A stretch of 14,962 bases of DNA, taken from Mycocentrospora acerina (lineage: Eukaryota > Ascomycota > Dothideomycetes > Pleosporales). Of this stretch, positions 8,242 to 14,962 are shown one piece after another. Made by a program: the position numbers and the translations under genes. The stretch is from assembly GCA_022701365.1 (NCBI GenBank), contig JAKUHH010000311.1:1-14962 (forward strand), given 5' to 3'. A model generated the notes under the pieces. It worked only from the letters and a program-made list of their open reading frames with translations. It did no database searches and was not told where the DNA came from. Every line of letters begins with the position of its first letter. Within the stretch, counting starts at the first letter, position 1.

Positions 8242-9690
8242 ATGTCTTCTTTATCTGGCCCCTTAGTGTTAATCTCCAAGTTTAAGGCTCTTCTAACAGA
8301 GACCTACAAATTAATTATTAATTATGTCATCATTACTGCTAGTCTAGCTGCTGCATATAATCTGATTCCTCTGTTTCTAATTATGCGCAATGTTATACTA
8401 GAAGCAGTATTCAAGCGCACAGAGCCTAAGGTTTTTCAACGCAACCTGAATTCACGAGATTTCTTAGTCAAACATCTGTGGGTTTACATCCTAATACTCC
8501 TGCAGGCTTTCTATGACAATCTAAACTTAAGCTACTTGTTGCTATAAGTTGTTAACTAGAACATAGTTTTCCTTATTAAAGAAATAGCAGAATACATTTA
8601 CTAACATCCTGCACAAATAATGCATAGCTTAGAGTAAACTATTAAGCTTCTTTGCAGGCATATTTCTTAATCTAATTAGTGTTATTAGTATCTGGACTTG
8701 CTCTGGTGTCAGCACAGCACCTGCAATTGCGATGTTCCTCTACCTTGTGACAAACATCTTTGCATATGCCCTGACAAAGAAATTATGCTAGATAATACCA
8801 CAAGGATGCTTGCAGCATTATTTCTTAATCAAGATGCTATTACTCTTGACTTGGTACTAAATTACACTTTCCTAGAAGACGATTCTTACCTATATGAAGC
8901 TGTCCTATTAGAGTACTTTATTTAGGAACAAAATAAAAATATAATTATAAGGCTGCTTTAAGAGATAAGATTCTACACCTCTCCTAACACCAATAATCGC
9001 ATATATGCCTAATAGTTTTAAGGCAAGAACCTGGCTTATGCATTTGCAACTTGCAGTCTAGAATGCATCACTAAGATTACTAACTTTGCAGTAGAATTTA
9101 GATTACTTTTGCAAAATGTGCATAAGATATGGTCTAACAAAGCTATAATACGCGTTAGTAACTGTATAGAAGATATAGATGTCTTGAAACACATCCTAGG
9201 ACTTAAAAACTATCACCTCTGCAATTAGCGTAGAAGAAAACAAATAATAATAGCAGTTTAACATGTAACCCTTCTATACTCTATTGCGGTTTTTAAACAA
9301 GTTGTTTAAAGTATAGTAGATCTGCCTCCTTAGAAGCCTTTTAATACTAAAGTACTCTTTTTTGCTATAAATACACGCATCCCCTAATTTGTTAGGATTG
9401 TATTAGATGCTGGCGCAAGCGCTGACGAAGAGATAGGCAACTGCACAGCACTTTTGATTGCTCTTACAGGAGCGAACAATTTGGAGATAATAAGAATGTT
9501 ACTTTCCTTTAGTGCTATTACTCCTTATCTAAAAGACTAGCCCTTGCACAAGGAATTATATAATCTTTTTTAAGAAGCTTATATATCTCGCATAGGAGTT
9601 TAAAGCAGCTATTCTGGAGTTTGCACTTTTGCAGAGTTCAACGCTATGAGCCCTGAAGGCAGAATAAGAATACAAGGAAGAAGTTGTTAA
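8242..9690 (+). pseudogene. Ankyrin-type protein pseudogene, copy 2
   Basis: Paralogue of the gene at 5306-6742: 482 codons from ATG 8242 to TAA 9688-9690, no frameshift, about 19 internal TAA/TAG and no TGA. Its first 101 codons are open, ending at a TAA (8545) where copy 1 has CAA. The ankyrin-like part (about residues 365-425) is better kept than in copy 1, with the motif VLDAGASADEEIGNCTALL typical of a repeat hairpin-helix boundary. A cysteine/histidine cluster (HSTCNCDVPLPCDKHLC) lies around residues 155-171 and may bind metal. An ATG at 8176 is also in frame, but copy 1 has no equivalent, so the start at 8242 is preferred. It is 92% identical to copy 1 over 575 nt, then clearly more diverged. 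It ends 102 bp from convergent gene D. Confidence 0.82.
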
Positions 9691-9792
9691 AATGAAATCT
9701 GTACACTACTTAAAATCATAGTATAAAGCTACATAGTTAGGCAATACATAGAATAAAATACTTTTAACTTAATACTTATTAAGTTATTCCGT

Positions 9793-11922
9793 CTATGCTA
9801 TCAATTTAATGTTGTCCTTCCTGCTAGCGTTTAAGTTAAGATCCCCCCTCGTCACAACACTTATTTTTCTCTATTTGATCTTCGCAAGACCTCTGTATAG
9901 TTGTCCTTATCCTGAAGGTGCCCTAGCAAATTACGCGCGCATCCTTCTACTGTACAATCCTAAAATCCAGGGCTCTTACTGCTGTGTTCTATGCAAGCTT
10001 TAAAACTCTTTAAGTATAACTTGAACTGTTTAACAACTCTCTTTTCTGGTCTAGCTCTCTTGTTGCCTATACGCAAATCAAAGAGCGGGACGCGCATCTC
10101 TTTTTGAGATCTTAAGTGCAAGCAAATTTTCTGTAGAGCAACTTAACACTCTTTGTACATTATGTGTTAAAATGCCTGTTCTAAACACTCTAGGAATAGC
10201 TGAATTTTAGAAATAGAATTCAGGACAAACTCTGAAACTTTAGGGGGATTAAGTTTGCTTAGCATTAAGTCTGTAGTTATACTAAGTCCCTAAGCTGAGC
10301 TCTATATAGTCCTAATAGTGAAGCTGTTACGCAACGCGTAAGTTGCATAGATCTAGCTAGTAGGAATGTAAATACTGTCTTGTGCGGCAGTAATCGCATA
10401 TTAACTATCTTTTAAAATATTTCGCAATCTGTTATGTTTGCAGGATTTTGACTTTTGCTCTGCCTAGAACAAGCATATGTTCTCTTCGCTTAGAGGGTAG
10501 AAAGACCAGAACTTCTAGTCAGTACTGATAGATAAAACGTCAGAGTTATCTTGCAGTAAGTTAGATAGACTTTATTGCAAGCTTATGGTTAAACATACCC
10601 TGATGCAGATCTACAATAGCCCCCTCTGGCGTGATGTTAGATGTGTAATTAGAGCTGTTTTTGTCGTTGTCGAAATGCCTTAATTCCTGTAACAGCATTA
10701 GGATGTGAATTTATATGTCAGGCGATTCTCCTTTAATGTTAGCAGCAAAGAGAAGATTAGGTTGATTCTAGTCTAGATACATCTATTGCGAGATTATTTC
10801 TGCACACTCTACTGACTTTTCTGATTTTTCTCTGCCTTTGCTATCCTCTTAATTAGAAACGTGTATATGAGGTTCTCCTCTATAAAGGTCTGCCTAAATT
10901 GTCTTATGTAGAATTCTTTGTGCTTAATTTAAGTTAAAAGAGGTGTAATTAGATATTAACATCTGGTTCCTTATTGTAAAGTGTAAAGGGATGTTAACTA
11001 TATCTTCTCTATTGCCTTGTAGTCTATCAAGTATAATTTCCTTGTTCTAATTAATTGTCTTTACTAATAAACTTGTTTTAAGAACTGTTCTAAGAACACT
11101 AATAGCCCCTTAGTTTTTGTCAGAAGAAAACCCTAGGAGAAGATTCTGCAGATCTAGAGGAAACGTAGGCAGAAATTGAAGTATCAAAGACTGTGACATG
11201 GCGGTACTTGCAGGTAAGGCCTAAGTGTTCTGTTTGCAATGCGCAGATGTATTAGAAGAAACAAGTAGTAGCCTGTTAAACATGTTTAGCAAAATTTTAT
11301 ATCTGTTCTTAACAGCTCTATATTGTTAAGAAGTTTCTTTTCTGTAATTCTGTTAAGTTAATAGTTAAGGCGTTGTTAATAGAGACATGTCTAACAAGTA
11401 ATTGCTGTCTGCATTGACTTGTTTTAGGCCCTAAATATCCTCTAACGTTAGTTTTATGTAGGCTCTAAGAAATAGTAATAGGCAACTTAAAAGATTATAG
11501 TAGGGTGGTAAGCGTGACAGAATTTGTGACGATTGTTAATGACATAACGCGGTGTTTGTATCATATGTGTTTAATCTGTATAGACTAAGGCGGTTAAGTT
11601 TCCTAATAGATGTTTCTGAATTATTGTCTAAAGTGGAAGCTAATTTCTAGCCTAGTGTTAATCTATTATTCTTAGTCTTTGTCCTTGCCCTACATTAAGC
11701 GCGAGCCTCCCTGTTTAGTTTTAAATGATACAGGCATTGTACAGAAGGAATTGTGCGCTTTCTATTAGGGGCAGCAACTGACTCTTGACAGTTAAGTTTA
11801 GTGCATTTGTTGTTTTTCTTGTTTACTTGTCTCTTCCTAGTCTCTTGTAGACGTTTGTGTAAAATTCCTCTCTTAGGTTTATCTGTGCTAGGAAGCTTAA
11901 TGTTATCTATTATAAAATGCAA
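9793..11922 (-). pseudogene. Long decayed gene D, unknown protein
   Basis: A single minus-strand frame of about 710 codons without frameshift. It is fully open from 11922 to 11698 (75 codons) and then carries about 36 internal stops, mostly TAA/TAG with three TGA (the product expected from CGA). The reading is basic and polar at the N-terminus (K/R-rich) and at the C-terminus (motifs RRMRA, RKISVVTRGD), with a pair of cysteines in LICDYCRT near residue 505. The end is a TAG at 9795-9793. No in-frame ATG is present near 11922 (that codon is TTG), so the 5' end, perhaps with another exon, is unresolved. No intron is needed. Stops per codon are about 5%. There is no paralogue in the window to confirm Gln/Trp origin. 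No family recognised; a mobile-element protein is possible but unproven. Confidence 0.5.
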
Positions 11923-12064
11923 AATAGAAAATCTAATTATGCAAGAAGAATTAAAAAAGTTAAGTTTTTAGTAAAAGGTAATGTTGCAAGTTGTGATTAC
12001 GCTAGGCTGCATATTTGTTTATGCACAAGTCTAACAGAGTGAAAGACGAGCCTATAAAAAGGCG
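11923..12064. other. AT-rich spacer upstream of gene D
   Basis: May contain the missing 5' exon of gene D. No ATG or splice pair could be assigned. Confidence 0.4.
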
Positions 12065-12082
12065 CTAACCAAAAATGGTTAG
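12065..12082. repeat. Small hairpin CTAACC / GGTTAG
   Basis: Six-base perfect stem around AAAAAT, immediately before the 11-bp array. Confidence 0.5.
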
Positions 12083-12086
12083 AGCT

Positions 12087-12140
12087 AGGCTCACGACAGG
12101 CTCACGACTGGCTTACGACGGCTCACGACTGGCTCACGAC
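12087..12140. repeat. 11-bp minisatellite, inverted relative to 3331-3395
   Basis: AGGCTCACGAC at 12087 and 12098, TGGCTTACGAC at 12109, GGCTCACGAC (10 bp) at 12120, TGGCTCACGAC at 12130. This is the reverse complement of the 3331-3395 unit (GTCGTGAGCCA). Confidence 0.9.
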
Positions 12141-12576
12141 AGCGCTAAAATCAACGTCCGCAATTGCGACCAGATCGCGGCAAACGCTTGACTACGTTGC
12201 GACTGTCTGCAGCTATAATGCGTAAAATAACAACAATTAGACTTACAGACCTTTAGGTCGCACTGCCGCCCTTGCTTAATATGAAGTCTGAAATTAATTG
12301 ATTATTACAATTATCTTACCCCTTGCATGAATCTTTTAGATTAAATAACCTTATCTAAAATCTAAACAAATTAAGTTTAGAAATGTACTAGCGCAAGCGC
12401 TTTGTTTAATGTCAGCTCTAACACTAACTACATCACATAATTAGTTTCTATTGTTCCTGATCTACACGTACTGCTGCTAACTACAATAGTTTTCACTGTT
12501 AGCTAAAAAAGAATTGATCTTGCAACTACACGTATTTGTTATTTAAATCTTTGAGCCCTAATATACGCGTTGCATT
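12141..12576. other. Spacer with scattered repeat motifs, upstream of gene E
   Basis: 12159-12205 carries several degenerate TGCGAC/GCGACC motifs. 12407-12425 (TTTAATGTCAGCTCTAACAC) is a decayed copy of the palindrome seen at 72-99. The rest is AT-rich and serves as the 5' region of gene E. Confidence 0.5.
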
Positions 12577-12644
12577 ATGGCTCAACACGACAGATCAGAT
12601 GCTGCACTAGGTGCAATAAGATACCTATTTAACAATTTTTACTT

Positions 12645-12702
12645 GTAGCTATAGTCTCTGAATAATATGCATTTAGAACATGTCTACTAATCTTACTTAC
12701 AG
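12645..12702 (+). other. Intron 1 of gene E (58 nt)
   Basis: Donor GTAGCT, branch TACTAATC, acceptor ACTTACAG. It converts the open first exon to the long frame of exon 2. Confidence 0.7.
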
Positions 12703-13101
12703 GACTACTAGCTGTAAACTTATTAACTTTAATCTTAACTTAATTCAGGATAACAAGGATTAAACGTTTTAAACTATTGTAGATCTGCTCTCTTAAGATA
12801 AAAAATCTTCTAAAACTGAACTTATATTAACAGGCGCATCAGCAAGACTTTTAGGTGTTGCTAAAATAACCTGTCTAGAAGTCTTTACTATTAGTAGGAC
12901 TAAATGCAAAGCTTTAAGACTACTAGACTTAGGTCTAAACTGGCAGCTTTTTAAATCTACTTTCCTGGAGAAGCTTAACCTAAGACAAAGTGCATGGCAA
13001 AAGACTCTGACTAAATAGAGGAACAATTTATGCGCTTTTAAAGCACTTGTTGGTGCTCTGATTAGACTTAGGGCAGGCACGTTACAAGGAGACATGATGA
13101 C

Positions 13102-13149
13102 GTGTGCTAAGCTTTGCAGTCTAACATGATTTTAATTTTCTTGTTTCAG
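13102..13149 (+). other. Intron 2 of gene E (48 nt)
   Basis: Donor GTGTGC, branch CTAAC (13121-13125), pyrimidine tract and acceptor TTGTTTCAG. The junction codon is ACC and the frame continues on both sides without a stop for over 50 codons. Confidence 0.8.
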
Positions 13150-13579
13150 CTTTGTTATGCTTGAAATGGAGAGCGCTTCTCTGATTGAAAAACAGAATGC
13201 ACTGGACGTCTGTATGTTGACAGCTAGCAACACACCAGAACTCTACTACACATATGGCGAAATGACAGACATCAATGATCTTGTTGCCTATGTCCTTCTG
13301 GCTTTTAATACCTTTACGTTCTCTTAATTAGACTACGCATTTACTTGCTGCACAGATAATTGCCTACTTGTTAAAAAGATACCTACAAAGTAGAGACTTA
13401 ACGCTGCTATTAACGTCATAGTTTAAACGTTAAACGGTCTACACATTTCGCCTAAACTGTCCCTAGAGTCTTTAATTAACCTTTAGTTCTTATTAAAGTG
13501 CATAGATTAATTAAACCTTTAGCCTGATAGATTCCTAGCTGCACTAAAGAAGCGCTGTGGACTTAACATAAATTGTTAA

Positions 13580-13620
13580 CAACTAATTAAGAAGCAAATC
13601 ATTTTTATTACTGACTTGCC
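13580..13620. other. Unresolved 3' end of gene E
   Basis: The gene E frame is still readable but no natural stop can be chosen. Confidence 0.3.
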
Positions 13621-13880
13621 CCGCCACTTGACAATATGTGTGAGTGGACCGATGACTGCTGACAAGACAACGTTGGCAAATCAGAAACCATTTGACAACA
13701 AGCATATTCTGGTTTGAAACAAGAACAGAAAGATGATCTCTCAGACATACTCTGTTGTGTATGTGGTATTCAGAGTCTATGGAAACTATTTTATTAGCCG
13801 ACAGAAGGGGATTATAGGCATTCAAAACAGGACGATTTAGGAGTATAATAGGGTGAAGTCTGCTTAATAGGTTCAATATA
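13621..13880 (+). pseudogene. Less mutated patch with a possible coding remnant
   Basis: This patch is visibly richer in CA, TG and GA than its flanks. In one plus frame it reads as an acidic, polar protein piece with a close cysteine set (DILCCVCGIQSLW), broken by TGA at 13660 and 13693 and TAG/TAA further on. TGA is what RIP makes from CGA. Another plus frame continues gene E. I cannot tell whether this is a 3' exon of gene E, a separate insertion, or noncoding. Confidence 0.25.
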
Positions 13881-14720
13881 ACAACTAGATAACAGCAATT
13901 CCTGCTACAGCAGAGATATCAACTATTTTCCATAAAGAGTTAATAGCCAAAAAAAAAGGAGGTTTAAAAACAGGTTAAAAAAAGTCAAGAACATAATTTC
14001 TATTAAAGCAAAGGTTGTTATTACTTTTAAACAGATAAATTGTGTTTCTAATTAAAAATAGAAATTTTAAAGATGTAGCCTTAACATTAATTAAAATAAA
14101 AACAGTAAAATTAATTTCTTATTATAAAACATAGATTGTTTTCTAAACTTTAAACTATTTTCTACTAAAGTAAAGCAAGCATCCTCTAAATAAAAGTAAA
14201 AAAACTAATAATTAGAATGTACTTATTACTTTTTTTTCTTAATACTTAATATCTTCTAGAGTCTTTAGAGTCTATTTTAGATAAAAATATTTTTTGTCTC
14301 ATCACAAATTAAAAACGCAAGAAAAATAAAAGCTAGATTGCTTAAACACTAGAGAACAATTTTAAAATAACTAAATTTAGGTAACGTAAAGAACTTCCAG
14401 ATAGTAAGTTAAATGTAATAATCACTAGATTAAAGAAAACAATAAAGACAGTAAGCGATTAATTATTTTATAAATTATGATAAAACACCTCCTTTTAACA
14501 AAAAATCTAACAAAATATTTAAGGTTAAAGTAGTTAATTAAATAAGATTTATATGTTAAGAAATAGATAATAGATAATAAATCTTAACTTAATAAAGAGT
14601 AAACATATAATTATTTCTTTTAAAAGTAAAAATATATTTAATTAACAAAGATTAAGCATTAGTTAATAAGGTATTCGCTTGTATAGGCGACAACGTTTAA
14701 CTAATTCAATTAATTCAACC
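13881..14720. other. AT-rich DNA without a recognised feature
   Basis: Long A and T runs, poly-A (13951-13959) and poly-T (14230-14238) tracts, and simple AATAGATAATAGATAATA at 14562-14579. No supported gene or RNA. Confidence 0.6.
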
Positions 14721-14860
14721 ACATGCGACCACGTGCGAATATGTGCGAATATGTGCGAATATGTGCGAATGTGTGCGAATGCGTGCGAATGCGTGCGACT
14801 ACGTGCGACTACGTCTAGCTGCATGCGACTACATGTAGCTGTATGCAGTTAAATGCGAAT
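14721..14860. repeat. 10-bp minisatellite, 14 units
   Basis: Fourteen units in exact 10-bp register, consensus ATGTGCGAAT, starting ACATGCGACC at 14721. The middle units are nearly identical and the right-hand ones degenerate (ACGTCTAGCT, GTATGCAGTT). The core TGCGA is shared with the 12- and 13-bp arrays; orientation is opposite to the array at 3235. The 102 bases that follow are plain AT-rich DNA. Confidence 0.92.
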
Positions 14861-14962
14861 TATAGTATTAAACTTTATTTATGCATGTTGTGTAGTAAAC
14901 TTGTGTGGTTAAAATTAAGTAATATTAAATTTTAAGAACATGTAAATAATAACAATAATAAA

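Larger units (their letters stand above)
12577..13579 (+). pseudogene. Decayed gene E, three exons, unknown protein
   Basis: Plus strand, exons 12577-12644, 12703-13101 and from 13150 on. The ATG at 12577 is followed by 22 open codons. Both introns join frames exactly (phases 2 and 2). Exon 2 has four internal stops (12761, 12770, 12794, 13016) and exon 3 about seven (for example 13325, 13391, 13424), all TAA or TAG, none TGA. The product would exceed 300 residues and looks like a soluble helical protein, rich in L and K, with the motif LRLLDLGLNWQLF around residue 90 and a clean stretch across the second junction (GDMMT, then FVMLEMESASLIEKQ). The 3' end is unclear: the frame stays coherent to about 13579-13610 and reaches its first TGA at 13715. 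No family recognised. Confidence 0.68.

Noticed and set aside
8698..8925. Separate small plus-strand gene
   Set aside because: It is the open middle part of ankyrin copy 2, in the same frame.
9809..10003. Plus-strand open frame of 64 codons, hydrophobic
   Set aside because: Antisense shadow of the C-terminal part of gene D, which is R/K-rich on the minus strand.
9795..11200. Plus-strand frame through the gene D region
   Set aside because: It also looks protein-like if stops are ignored. However, it has many more stops than the minus frame and no long open part. It shows how misleading such reading by eye is in DNA poor in TGA.
9793..11922. Gene D as a transposase or tyrosine recombinase
   Set aside because: I could not find a DDE-type or R..HxxR..Y arrangement, so no such function is assigned.
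12793..13095. Minus-strand open frame of 100 codons
   Set aside because: Antisense to exon 2 of gene E, whose plus-strand frame is linked by introns on both sides.
13583..13876. Minus-strand open frame of 97 codons
   Set aside because: Open because this patch is little mutated; no splice, motif or paralogue evidence. Not excluded outright.
1889..13880. Alternative genetic code with TAA/TAG as glutamine
   Set aside because: Tempting because almost all internal stops are TAA/TAG, but the paired copies show TAG opposite Trp and a general CpA/TpG-to-TpA bias at silent and noncoding sites as well.
14721..14860. CRISPR array
   Set aside because: Units are 10 bp, contiguous and without spacers; a minisatellite.
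1..14962. tRNA, rRNA or telomere repeats
   Set aside because: No cloverleaf with a GTTCRAAT-type loop, no recognisable rRNA core and no TTAGGG runs found by eye.

Overview
The window looks like a piece of AT-rich nuclear DNA from a filamentous ascomycete. It carries at least seven decayed protein genes with short spliceosomal introns. I see no intact long gene, no rRNA or tRNA, and no bacterial-type signal. Two observations support this reading. Several reading frames continue smoothly across 44-59 nt gaps with fungal splice signals (GTATGT, GTAAGT or GTGAGT donors, CTAAC-type branch sites, pyrimidine-CAG acceptors). And a duplicated ankyrin-type gene differs between its copies almost only by C-to-T and G-to-A changes, mostly at CpA/TpG dinucleotides, which is the signature of repeat-induced point mutation (RIP).

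Layout. 1-780: about three and a half tandem units of roughly 215 bp, each with a palindrome centred on AGATCT. 780-1123: featureless AT-rich DNA. 1124-1610: a GC-richer patch with a possible minus-strand coding remnant and two hairpins. 2143-3384: minus-strand pseudogene A, with a clear intron and an in-frame 12-bp minisatellite. 3613-4772: minus-strand pseudogene B, four exons, only three internal stops, best preserved of the set. 5306-6742: plus-strand ankyrin-type pseudogene, copy 1. 7017-7842: minus-strand pseudogene C. 8242-9690: plus-strand ankyrin-type pseudogene, copy 2. 9793-11922: long minus-strand pseudogene D, convergent with copy 2. 12577-13579: plus-strand pseudogene E, three exons. 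13580-14720: AT-rich DNA with one less mutated patch. 14721-14860: fourteen 10-bp minisatellite units.

Organisation. Each ankyrin-type copy is preceded by a divergent minus-strand gene (B before copy 1, C before copy 2), a repeated layout that could be one duplicated two-gene module. Four minisatellites lie outside or at the edges of the genes. Three share the core TGCGAC but have different periods (10, 12 and 13 bp). The fourth, an 11-bp family, occurs twice in opposite orientation about 8.7 kb apart, as might be expected of the subterminal repeats of a large element; that is an inference. Apart from ankyrin-like repeats I recognise no protein family, so functions are left open. Where a decayed frame is proposed, internal TAA/TAG codons were treated as former Gln or Trp codons; this is supported directly only for the ankyrin pair, and protein-likeness judged by eye is weak evidence elsewhere.
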